DNA of 64,000 nucleotides from an uncultured Dialister sp. (GTDB lineage: Bacteria > Bacillota > Negativicutes > Veillonellales > Dialisteraceae). Within the stretch, counting starts at the first letter, position 1. Every line of letters starts with the position of its first letter. Below, one piece after another: positions 7,788-15,526 of this stretch. The stretch spans positions 62,001-126,000 of the forward strand of contig CAKPQG010000004.1 in assembly GCA_934178345.1 (NCBI GenBank). Direction: 5' to 3'. The notes below the pieces were generated by a model. It saw only the letters and a program-made list of their open reading frames with translations. It did no database searches and had not been told where the DNA came from. A program made the position numbers and the translations under genes.

Positions 7788-9611
7788 TTATTTGATGTAC
7801 GCGGTCGCTTTCAGCATGAACATGTTGTCCATCTTCTTGCCGCCCATGTCTTTGGCGTTGAAGCCGTAGTTGGCTTCGACGAGGAGGCCGCGCATGGGGA
7901 CGAAGGAGGCTTTGGCAAGGTAGAATTTCGCACCGCCAAAGTTATTGTTATTATTGGACGGATCAGCATCAGTCAGCGCATCCATCTTATCGGCGAAGTA
8001 AGCCGGCATCTTCATGCCATTCCAATTTTTGTACACGTGTCCGGTATACTGGTCGACGATATCATTGCTGGATCCGCCGAAGTAGGTGCCTGCCTGGCTG
8101 TAGACGTAGTCGACGCCGATGGAGAAGGACTTGGCTTTGAGGACATTCGCTTCGCCGTAGTGAATGCCGTAGTTATAGCTGTACGGACGTTCATTGTTCA
8201 GCGGAAGTTTTCTGAGGTTCTTGACGAATTCGCCCTGAACGCGGAGCATCGGGGTGACATTGTAGGAGCCGGCGAAACCGTAGGCTTTCGCGATATGACC
8301 GACAGGGCCGCAGGCTTTCATGCCGTAAGCGTGAACTTCCCACTGGCCCGGTTTCTTGTAGATATAGGAGGCGTAAGCGACCGGTACATCTTCGTCATCA
8401 CCCCAGCCCATGACGACATCTCTCCCCATTGGGTAAAGGGTATCATTTCCATTATTATAATATCCATACTTACCGGAAGTCAGAGCTGTCAATGCGGCAC
8501 TGGTAGGAGCTACTTTTGCAGCAATCATTCCAGCAAGTGGTGGATTCACGCCTTTGATCTGGTTAACGATATCGTTTACGTTACCTATCAAATCCTGAGT
8601 AGACTGGCTACCGGTAATTTTTTCCGTTGCTGTATTTAATATCGGGCCAAGCGTTGGGTCGGCTTTTACTGCGTCAGCTACAACTTTATTTGTTTTCAGT
8701 TCATTCAGCAATTTGCCTTTCGCAATATCAGATACCTTGACGCCATGCATCATCGGGCCGGTGTATGCGTAGTTGATATTCGTCGCGCGGCCGAAGGCGA
8801 GGGTGAGGCGGCCGCCTTTCAGGTAGTCGCCGAAGGAGGCAAAGACGCCTTTGACTTCGCCGTCATAGGTGTAGCCGGTGACGCCCATCTTGACCGGGAA
8901 CTGGCCGATACCGATGAGGTTCTTGGACGGGCCGAAGGGGAGCTTCGAGGTATCCTGTTTCGGTCCGAAGTGGTAGGTGGTCCACAGACGGTTCAGGTGG
9001 AAATCGCCATCGCCGTAACCATTGCGGGGCTTGGTCTGGCTCGTGTCCTTCGGATCGATGCGGTTCACATCGTAGCTTTCTTTGCCATTCATGTCTAGGA
9101 TGGTTTCGGTCTGGCTGTAGAGGTGGACGCGGTCGTTGACGGGGGTGATGGTGTTCAGGCGGACGCGGGTGGAAATTTCGTTGTGCTTCTGGACATTTCC
9201 TTTGAATACATTGTCATAGCGATCAATGCTCTGGACGCGGAGCTCGGTGATGAGATCGGTCGCACCACGCTTCTTTTCAAGCTCTGCGATGCGGACGCCG
9301 AGGTCTTTGAGTTCATTCGCATACTGAGAGGAGAGCTTGGCGAGTGTCTCCTTCTGGGAAGCATTCAGCGTGTCTTCCTTCGCCATCAGACGGGCAACGA
9401 TCTGCGCGATCTCATAGCGGGTGACGTGCTTGTCTCCGCGGAAGGTGCCGTCCGGATAGCCGTCGATGACGCCCTCGTCGGAGAGCGAAGCGACTGCCTG
9501 ATAGGCCCAGTCGTCAGAAGATACATCGGTGAATGGATTCGCTGCGCTGGCGGTCACTGCGGCGCAGGCAAAGCAGGCGGCAATGGCTGCTTTCAAAAAA
9601 GCGTGTTTCAT
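7788..9611 (-). CDS. SLH-domain outer-membrane porin (OmpM-like)
   Basis: The 607-residue protein has a Sec signal (residues 1-24, ending TASAA). One S-layer-homology domain follows (FTDVSSDDWAYQAV...GYPDGTFRG...TRYEIAQIVARLM, about 26-80), then a short coiled coil (about 85-115), then a long aromatic-rich region ending in alternating residues (LKATAYIK), consistent with a beta-barrel. This is the plan of Negativicutes OmpM proteins, whose SLH domain binds polyaminated peptidoglycan and tethers the outer membrane. A segment near 8430-8740 is lower in GC and uses different codons; it falls in a putative surface loop (TEKITGSQSTQDLIGNV). Ribosome site GAGAGGG precedes the ATG. Confidence 0.9.
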   Translation of the reverse strand: MKHAFLKAAIAACFACAAVTASAANPFTDVSSDDWAYQAVASLSDEGVIDGYPDGTFRGDKHVTRYEIAQIVARLMAKEDTLNASQKETLAKLSSQYANELKDLGVRIAELEKKRGATDLITELRVQSIDRYDNVFKGNVQKHNEISTRVRLNTITPVNDRVHLYSQTETILDMNGKESYDVNRIDPKDTSQTKPRNGYGDGDFHLNRLWTTYHFGPKQDTSKLPFGPSKNLIGIGQFPVKMGVTGYTYDGEVKGVFASFGDYLKGGRLTLAFGRATNINYAYTGPMMHGVKVSDIAKGKLLNELKTNKVVADAVKADPTLGPILNTATEKITGSQSTQDLIGNVNDIVNQIKGVNPPLAGMIAAKVAPTSAALTALTSGKYGYYNNGNDTLYPMGRDVVMGWGDDEDVPVAYASYIYKKPGQWEVHAYGMKACGPVGHIAKAYGFAGSYNVTPMLRVQGEFVKNLRKLPLNNERPYSYNYGIHYGEANVLKAKSFSIGVDYVYSQAGTYFGGSSNDIVDQYTGHVYKNWNGMKMPAYFADKMDALTDADPSNNNNNFGGAKFYLAKASFVPMRGLLVEANYGFNAKDMGGKKMDNMFMLKATAYIK

Positions 9612-9769
9612 GGTCCCTCTCTTCTGAAATCGGAGCCGCTTTCCCCATGGTGCGCTCTCGATTTCTCATGTAAAAATGTGATAGTAAAACTTACGGATGT
9701 TATATGTATTATTTTTCATTCACAAAACTAAAACATTATAGCGTAGCATGTGGGAGAGTGTCAAGAGAG

Positions 9770-10385
9770 AAAGGGGGATGGTTGGCAGGTTCGGGGTTAG
9801 CCCCAAGGACGTACCGTCCCTTGATTACGGATGAAAGCTCTACTCGCCAGTTAGGAGTGAGGAGTTAGGAGTGAGGAGTGGTGGTGCGGCGCCAGATCCT
9901 TCGACTCAGTTCTCACTGTTCTGCCTTTACATTATCGAACATCCGACATTTCACTCCGCTCAGGATGACGAAATGCGCCGCGAGTATAGATAGTAGCGAT
10001 GCCCGAAGGCGGTATTTAGTCACCAGTCACAAGTCACTAGTCACTTCTAATCCCTAATCCCTCATCCCTGCTTTCAAACTTATAGGTTCAGTGTGGGGTA
10101 CGGTACATAACAATCAGAAGCGCTGCGGAGTTTAACATATGCGGTATTCACGAAAGGACAATACGGGAATAGGGATGAACGCAGACGGCATGCCGAACGC
10201 TACGGGGAGTTGTGCCTCTTTGAGGCACTCTATCCTGCGCCTTCGGCGCGCCCCTTCTTCAAGGGGCTACCCAACTGTCATGCAATACCCATCTCCTCTC
10301 TTTTATAGTTTGCGGCGAAGCCGCCACCTTCATTTCTCATTTCTAATTCCTCATTTCTCATTTTTTGAACCCTGCCCCCAATAAA
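9770..10385. repeat. Mosaic repeat block with a tRNA-free GC-rich module
   Basis: No gene supported. It has GGTTCGGGGTTAGCCCC, TTAGGAGTGAGGAG heptamers, the CTTCGACTCAG...CTCAGGATGACG module, GTCACTAGTCACC and CTAATCC heptamers. At 10204-10267 there is a module (GTGCCTCTTTGAGGCACTC then CCTTCGGCGCGCCCC) that recurs at 59001-59060. Confidence 0.8.
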
Positions 10386-10388
10386 AAA

Positions 10389-10425
10389 GTCCAGCCGCCA
10401 ACGTGGGGACTGGGCATTTTTTATT
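10389..10425 (-). terminator. Terminator after the ThiW-like gene
   Basis: Reading leftward, GCCCAG...CTGGAC arms close a GC-rich hairpin followed by a run of T. It begins close to the ThiW-like stop codon and may act in both directions. Confidence 0.7.
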
Positions 10426-10428
10426 TCC

Positions 10429-10941
10429 TTACATTTTTGAAAATTCCGTTTGAATCACTTTCATGCCCTTCAGGACGACGAAGGCGATGACGCAGCCTGC
10501 GCCGCAGGAGACGGCGAAGAGGGAGACGTAGAAGAAGGCGCCTTTGGCAGAGCCCATGAAGAGGGCGGCGATCGGGTAGGAGAGGAGACCGCCAATGATC
10601 GAGGTGCCGACGAATTCTCCGATGACGGCTGCCCAGAGTTTGTGCGTGTGGCTGTAGAGGTAGCCGGAGAGGAAAGCGCCCACCATCGAGCCAGGGAAGG
10701 CAAGAAGGCTGCCGGTGCCTAGGAGATTTCGAATGAGGGAGGTGCCGAAGGCAGCCGCGGTACCATAGCGCGTGCCGCAGAGGACAGCGAGGAAGATATT
10801 GATCATGTGCTGCAGGGGAAATGCTTTCGTCACGCCCAGCGGAAAGGAGAACATGGGGGAAAGCAGTACGCCGGCGGCGACCATCAGCCCGGCAAAGATC
10901 CATTTGCGCAGAGAGAGACTTTTTTCATCGGTAGATGTCAT
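10429..10941 (-). CDS. thiW: ECF transporter S component, ThiW-like
   Basis: The 170-residue membrane protein has about five hydrophobic helices and closely fits the ThiW family of substrate-binding S components (SPMFSFPLGVTKAFPLQHMINI, then YGTAAAFGTSLIRNLLGTGS and FPGSMVGAFLSG). ThiW is thought to capture the thiazole moiety of thiamin for an energy-coupling factor module encoded elsewhere. ATG 10941 is used because GAGG lies 8-10 bp upstream. No TPP riboswitch, often found before thiW, is visible in the 160 bp upstream. Gene stands alone. Confidence 0.8.
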   Translation of the reverse strand: MTSTDEKSLSLRKWIFAGLMVAAGVLLSPMFSFPLGVTKAFPLQHMINIFLAVLCGTRYGTAAAFGTSLIRNLLGTGSLLAFPGSMVGAFLSGYLYSHTHKLWAAVIGEFVGTSIIGGLLSYPIAALFMGSAKGAFFYVSLFAVSCGAGCVIAFVVLKGMKVIQTEFSKM

Positions 10942-11009
10942 AGGAAAGACCTCGTTTCTTGGAAATCGTGGACAGTGAGCGGTTCGCTGTTTCCTATAGC
11001 ATAGCACAG

Positions 11010-11628
11010 ATGGGAAGTGAGATAAAGGGTTTAAGGGTTTAAGGGTTCAGGGTTCAGGGTTCGGGGTTCGGGGTTCAGGGTTAGCCCATGGGGCGCGCCG
11101 TCCTTTGATTGCGTGTGAAAGAGGTTCAGCAGGTTCTATAGGTAGGGCGGGGGTTGTGCGGCGCACCTCTCCGCTTTCCTCATCTGTCTTTCATGCCGCC
11201 TGTGCCCTATCCGCCCTTCGGGCACCTTCCCCAATGGGTAATGCTATTAAGTTAAGCAGCAGAACGTTCTTGGCTCCCCATCGGGGGAGCTGCCCGAAGG
11301 GCTGAGGGGGCTACGTAGCGGTATTGCATGAAAGTGTTGGAATATCGATAGCATCGGACTATTCAACATAGCACACTATACCGCTAGCATGCCCCTATTG
11401 CCTTCGGCACTTCCCCCGAAGGGGGAAGCAAGTCGTTACGGCGTTAACAATTTCCTTAACTTAATAGCATTGCCCCAATGGGGAAGGCTGACGATACGAG
11501 GGAAACCTGCCATCGCAGACCTTCGGGCATCGCTGCCTTTATAAAATCGGCGCGAAGCGCCGCACCACAACCCTGAACCTTGAACCCTGAACCCCTATTA
11601 CCCCCACTCACCAGTCACTAGCCACCAG
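11010..11628. repeat. Repeat block surrounding the 11225-11487 inverted-repeat element
   Basis: No gene. A GGTTCAGG/GGTTCGG heptamer array (11035-11085) and the GGGTTAGCCC...GTGCGAAAGAGGTTC module lead into the inverted-repeat element. CCCTGAA heptamers and GTCACTAGCCACC heptamers follow, up to the brnQ stop. Confidence 0.8.
11225..11487. mobile_element. MITE-like element with 32-bp inverted ends
   Basis: The left end CCTTCCCCAATGGGTAATGC continuing to AAGTTAAG (11225-11256) is the imperfect complement of the right end CTTAACTTAATAGC...CAATGGGGAAGG (11455-11487). Internal parts are also palindromic (CCCCATCGGGGGAGC; ATTGCATG and GCTAGCATG flanks). No coding capacity. A single copy is seen in this window. 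Confidence 0.65.
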
Positions 11629-12924
11629 CTACTTTTTCCCAAAGACCATCCCGACGAGGCCGCCTGCGAGGAAGAAGAAAATCCATGAAATCCCATAGCT
11701 GGCCAGCGGGAGGGACTGCATGAGGCCGTCGAGCGCGCCGAGGGAAAGGCCTGCGGTATGACATCCGTCGTAGAGGGCGGGGATCAGTGTGAAGAGGGTG
11801 GCGCAGACGTAGACGCTGCGTTTCCCGCCGAAGAGGTGATCGCCGAAGGTCAGGAAAATGAGGGAGATGGTCAGTGGATAGAGGAACATGAGGACCGGGA
11901 TAGCCGCGGAGATGATGGTGGTGAGGCCGAAGAGGGCGACGCCGAAGGAAATGACGGAGAAGACAGTCACCCATGCTCTGTAGGAGAGAGCGGGAATGAG
12001 TTTCTTAAAATATTCGCCGCAGGCGGTGATGAGGCCGACGCTGGTGGTGAGGCAGGCGAGGAGGACGATCACGCCCATCAGGATGCGGCCGTAGCTGCCG
12101 AAGTAGTGGTGCGCGGTGCCGACCAGGATGTCTGCCCCATTTTTCAAGAGTCCCAGCTCATTGACAGAGCAGGCACCGATGATGGAAAGGAAGATATAAA
12201 TGACAGCCAGGCAGGCACCGGCGATGAGGCCGCTCTTCAGGGTATGGGAAGCGACTTCTTCATTGCTTGCCGCGCCGTACTGACGGACTGCATTGACGAC
12301 GATGATGCCGAAGACGAAACCAGCCAGGGCGTCCATGGTGTTATATCCATCGAGGAAGCCCTGCGTCAGTGCTTTGATGGAGGGCTGATAGGATGCCTGT
12401 GCCTCCTGCCAGCTGCCCATCGGGAAGAGTGTCGCGGTGATGAAAAGGATAGCGAGGAAGAGGAGGAGTGCCGGAGTGATGATTTTCCCGATGCGGCTGA
12501 CCAGTTTCGACGGGCTGATGGAGAGCCACCAGGAGATCACGAAAAAGATAAAGGCGAAGGCATAGAGCGCGGTCTGCTGCATCGATTCGCCGAAGAAGGG
12601 CGCGATGCCGATCGCATAGGAGGTCGTCGCTGTACGGGGAATGGCAAAAGCCGGCCCGATGGTGAGATAGAGGCAGACGGTGAAGAAAATGGCGTAGCCC
12701 TTGTGGACACGGGAGGCCAGTGACTCGAGGTCGCTCCCCGCATAGCCGATCGCTGCAACAGCGAGGATCGGAAAACCTACGCCTGTCAAAAGAAAGCCCA
12801 ACGTCGCAGGAAGGGTATTCACGCCTGCATTCTGGCCCATGTAGACAGGGAAAATCAGATTCCCTGCGCCAAAGAAGAGGGCAAAGAGCATCAGCCCGAT
12901 CGGGATCAAGAAATTTTTCTTCAT
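11629..12924 (-). CDS. brnQ: Branched-chain amino acid/Na+ symporter (BrnQ, LIVCS family)
   Basis: The 431-residue integral membrane protein has about 12 hydrophobic segments. The opening MKKNFLIPIGLMLFALFFGA, then GNLIFPVYMGQ and GVGFPIL, is characteristic of BrnQ carriers. It imports leucine, isoleucine and valine with sodium at the inner membrane. AAAGGAG lies 6-7 bp before ATG 12924. A T-box leader with its own promoter lies upstream (13206-13498) on the same strand, separated by a repeat block of about 250 bp. If transcription reads through, the gene is induced by uncharged tRNA. Confidence 0.92.
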   Translation of the reverse strand: MKKNFLIPIGLMLFALFFGAGNLIFPVYMGQNAGVNTLPATLGFLLTGVGFPILAVAAIGYAGSDLESLASRVHKGYAIFFTVCLYLTIGPAFAIPRTATTSYAIGIAPFFGESMQQTALYAFAFIFFVISWWLSISPSKLVSRIGKIITPALLLFLAILFITATLFPMGSWQEAQASYQPSIKALTQGFLDGYNTMDALAGFVFGIIVVNAVRQYGAASNEEVASHTLKSGLIAGACLAVIYIFLSIIGACSVNELGLLKNGADILVGTAHHYFGSYGRILMGVIVLLACLTTSVGLITACGEYFKKLIPALSYRAWVTVFSVISFGVALFGLTTIISAAIPVLMFLYPLTISLIFLTFGDHLFGGKRSVYVCATLFTLIPALYDGCHTAGLSLGALDGLMQSLPLASYGISWIFFFLAGGLVGMVFGKK

Positions 12925-12944
12925 AGTAAACTCCTTTCGTGAAT

Positions 12945-13165
12945 GAGGGTAAGGGTTCGGGGTTCAGGATTGAATCCGTGAAACGGCTTTCGGAAAAGGT
13001 TCTGAAGGTTCTATAGGTTCTGAGGGTTCAGCGGGGGTGGTGCGGCGCGTAATAAATAAAGGCGCCGCAGAGTTTTTATTTGATGTTTGGAAATGAGTTA
13101 CTCACAAAAGATGGGAAACCCTTTGAACCTTTTGAACCTTCAGAACCCGTTGAACCTATGAGGTA
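12945..13165. repeat. Repeat block between the T-box and brnQ
   Basis: Contains GGTTCGGGGTTCAGG heptamers, the hairpin GGTGCGGCGCG...GGCGCCGCAG and CTTTTGAACCTTCAG repeats. It appears to lie within the presumed brnQ 5' untranslated region. Confidence 0.75.
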
Positions 13166-13205
13166 GCGTGAGCTTACTGATGATACACTGCGCCTTTTTC
13201 CTCAT

Positions 13206-13463
13206 TTCTGCCAACAAAAAATCCCTGCCGGAAAACATCCGACAGGGCACATTGCGTGAGGTACCACCTTGCCATGGAAACAGACTGCTGTTTCCTGCTC
13301 GATTGGGCGATAACGGAGCCGCCGCTTTTCTCTACACTGCAAAGAGTATCAAAAAAAGGACTCTCGGGTGACGCGGCTGCGTCCTTTTCAGCAGTTTGCA
13401 CCGTCCACTGCCTCTCTGAGAAAATTCACCAGCCTGATTCCGATCCTGGTCTTCTTTGAAATT
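13206..13463 (-). promoter_or_regulatory. T-box riboswitch leader
   Basis: Reading leftward: a stem I with AGAGAGGCAG...GGTGCAAACTGC, then the T-box AAGGTGGTACCTCACG, then a terminator CCCTGTCGG...CCGGCAGGG (13223-13247) followed by a T6 run. The antiterminator T-box and terminator overlap as expected. The family senses uncharged tRNA through a specifier codon. I could not assign that codon securely (the stem I 3' side reads GAAAAGGACGCAGCC). The next gene downstream is brnQ, about 280 bp away. Confidence 0.85.
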
Positions 13464-13469
13464 GGACAC

Positions 13470-13498
13470 ATTCTACCATGATTTGAACAGAAAGTCAA
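13470..13498 (-). promoter_or_regulatory. Sigma-70 type promoter of the T-box transcript
   Basis: TTGACT, 17-bp spacer, TAGAAT on the minus strand, ending about 7 bp before the T-box transcript start. Confidence 0.8.
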
Positions 13499-13539
13499 AT
13501 GAGTTTTTGGTATGGACTTAGGGCCGGCCCATGGGACGT

Positions 13540-13940
13540 GCTGCCTTTTGATTGCGTGCGAAAGAGGTTCAGCGGGTTCTATAGGTTCAAAGGGGGTTGG
13601 TACGGCGCCAGATCCTTCGACTCAGTTCTCACTGTTCCGCCTTTACATTTTCAAACATCCGACATTTTACTCCGCTCAGGATGACGAAATGCGCCGCGGA
13701 GTATAAATCATGATGATACCCGAAGGTTGTATTTAGTCACCAGTCACTAGTCACTCCTAATCCCCAATCCCTAGCCACTCATTCCTGCTTTCAAACTTGG
13801 GGTTCGGCGCCAGATCCTTCGACTCAGTTCTCACTGTTCCGCCTTTACATTTTCGAACATCCGACATTTTACTCCGCTCAGGATGACGAAATGCGCCGCG
13901 GAGTAGAAATAGGGCGATGTCTCCCAGTCCCCAGTCACTA
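13540..13940. repeat. Two consecutive mosaic repeat blocks
   Basis: Two near-identical copies of the CTTCGACTCAGTTCTCACTG...CTCAGGATGACGAAATGCGC module (13617-13690 and 13817-13905), each followed by GTCACTAGTCAC heptamers. TAATCCC heptamers and the CTGCTTTCAAACTT module separate them. No gene. Confidence 0.85.
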
Positions 13941-13941
13941 G

Positions 13942-14679
13942 TCACGAGTCACTAGTCACCAAGTACTCGCACACCTTCCTTGCCGCTTCGACATCGACCA
14001 TATGGAAAGGGGAGAGGGCCTTGACGATGCGGTAAAGGACGCCATGTTTCCTGAAAAGGCGGATCGCATTTTCGCGCGTCTCCTCTCCGCCTTGCGCGAG
14101 ATAGCCGCGGTCCAAGGCTTCCATGCGATGTCCTTCTTCTCTGTAGTCTTCACGGGCAAGACCATGGAGGAGGAGAATGAGGTCGATGGCCTTCTGCTCT
14201 TCGATGTCTCTGGTGAACATGCGGTTTTCCCAGTCCAGAAAGGTGAATTTCCCATCTTTCCATGTGATGTCGCGCAGTGCCGGACGGCCATGGACGATGC
14301 CCGCCTGATGAAGGGCGCACAGCGCGCGGCCGGCCTCTTCGAGAAGCTGTTCCTTGTCTTCTTCCGGCCTGTCGGAATCGAGCCAGTTCTTCAGCGTGCG
14401 CCCGCCGTCCCTTGTCACCATATAGTCCGGCGTCAGCACCAGAATCTCCGGGCTAAGCTCTGGCGCGGCGCGGAAGGCGATGGTCATCTTCGCCACTTCG
14501 AAATAAAATTCCTTCTCGACGGAATATTTCACAAGCTGTTTCCGTCCATTGCTCATCTTCCGCTTGATCCAGTACGTCTCGCCATCCAGCGTGAAGGAAA
14601 TCACGCGCCGGTCCGCTGCTTTTGCTATCGCTTCCTCCGCCGCCTGTTTCAAACGGGGATCATTTTTTATCTCACTCAT
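13942..14679 (-). CDS. Protein-kinase-fold protein (LPS/RIO-kinase-like)
   Basis: The 245-residue protein has the late landmarks of a small kinase fold: LHQAGIVHGRPALRDITW (catalytic-loop position, about 145) and FTFLDWENR (metal-binding DFG position, about 170). A basic substrate-side segment ETYWIKRKMSNGRKQ precedes them. It resembles lipopolysaccharide core kinases (WaaP/KdkA/InaA-like), but the usual catalytic HGD is HGR here. That could mean a variant active site or a pseudokinase. ATG 14679 is chosen for its GAGG site 6 bp upstream; a TTG at 14700 lacks one. In a diderm cell, lipid A or core modification would be a reasonable role (inference). It diverges from dnaA. Confidence 0.65.
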   Translation of the reverse strand: MSEIKNDPRLKQAAEEAIAKAADRRVISFTLDGETYWIKRKMSNGRKQLVKYSVEKEFYFEVAKMTIAFRAAPELSPEILVLTPDYMVTRDGGRTLKNWLDSDRPEEDKEQLLEEAGRALCALHQAGIVHGRPALRDITWKDGKFTFLDWENRMFTRDIEEQKAIDLILLLHGLAREDYREEGHRMEALDRGYLAQGGEETRENAIRLFRKHGVLYRIVKALSPFHMVDVEAARKVCEYLVTSDS

Positions 14680-14744
14680 GCTTTGCCTCACTTTGATCAA
14701 TTTTACTTATATCTTACCAAAGGGAAGGCTGGCAAGGCAAGGTT

Positions 14745-15230
14745 TGGGAGAGGGGACTAGGGACTGGTAGCTAGTGACTGGTGACTAGTGGCTAGGGATT
14801 AGGGATTAGGGACTATGAGTAGCTGGTGACTAGTGACTGGAAAGCCGCTCGCTAGTTTCAAACCTCCGCGGCGCATTTCGTCATCCTGAGCGGAGTGAAA
14901 TGTCGGATGTTCGAAAATGTAAAGGCGGAACAGTGAGAACTGAGTCGAAGGATCTGGCGCTGCTCCAACCTTGCTCTACCTTTCGAACCCATAGAACCCG
15001 CTCCCCCTCTTTCGCAAACGATCAAAGGACGGCACGCCCATGGGCTAACTCAGAACCTTGAAGTTAGAAAGCAGGGATTAGTAGCTAGGGATTAGAAATC
15101 CTCAAGTGACTGTTGACTGGTAGCTGGTGACTTAAATACTGCCTTCGGGCATCACCATTATCTATACTCGCGGCGAAGCCGCCACCTTCATTCCGCATTC
15201 CTAATTTTTCCTCTTGCGCCCCTGCCCGTT
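14745..15230. repeat. Mosaic repeat block upstream of oriC
   Basis: Starts with GACTGGTGACTAG heptamers and GGGATTA heptamers. The module CGTCATCCTGAGCGGAG...CTGAGTCGAAGGATC (reverse orientation) follows, then the CAAACGATCAAAGG and GGGCTAACTC module. A second GAAAGCAGGGATTAG and GACTGGTAGCTGGTGACT stretch and a small GCGGCGAAGCCGCC palindrome end it. No gene. Confidence 0.85.
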
Positions 15231-15284
15231 TTTCTACCCACATCTTGTGCATATACAAGAGACGAGGGAAATGGTACAATGAAG

Positions 15285-15485
15285 TTATTCACAAGCCCGT
15301 TTGAAAGTTACGGAAAAGCGTGTGGAAAAAGTGCAGAAAGCATACACTAATTCACAGACTTATCCACTTATCCACAAAGATATTCAACCGCCGCTTTCTC
15401 CGATGCCGTCAAGCCTCTTTCCAAAGAGTCCGATCGGAGAAAACGCCTTATTCACAATTATTCACAAAGTCATTCACATACTCAC
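15285..15485. other. oriC: Replication origin, part 1: DnaA-box cluster upstream of dnaA
   Basis: DnaA boxes include TTATTCACA at 15285, 15448 and 15458. TTATCCACT at 15360 overlaps a consensus TTATCCACA at 15368 by one base. TGTGGAAAA at 15321 (reverse) and several CATTCACA/CTCACAG variants also occur. The cluster lies directly before dnaA and is matched by a second cluster between dnaA and dnaN, the bipartite arrangement known from Bacillus oriC. I did not identify a clear AT-rich unwinding element. Confidence 0.85.
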
Positions 15486-15526
15486 AGCCACGGCGGCTGC
15501 CCTATGTGTGGCAAGCGAGGTACCCT

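Noticed and set aside
9894..9980. tRNA or attachment-site remnants in the CTTCGACTCAG module
   Set aside because: The module recurs in many intergenic blocks without a nearby tRNA or integrase and shows no cloverleaf.
10941..11100. TPP riboswitch before the thiW-like gene
   Set aside because: The conserved TPP core (CTGAGA, ACCTGATC) is not present; the area is a heptamer block.
11758..12723. 321-codon frame opposite brnQ
   Set aside because: Glu/Asp/Gly-rich shadow of the hydrophobic brnQ gene on the other strand; no start signal.
15320..15526. N-terminal extension of dnaA up to 15320
   Set aside because: The extension translates the DnaA boxes of oriC; ATG 15527 has a proper ribosome site and matches the DnaA start.
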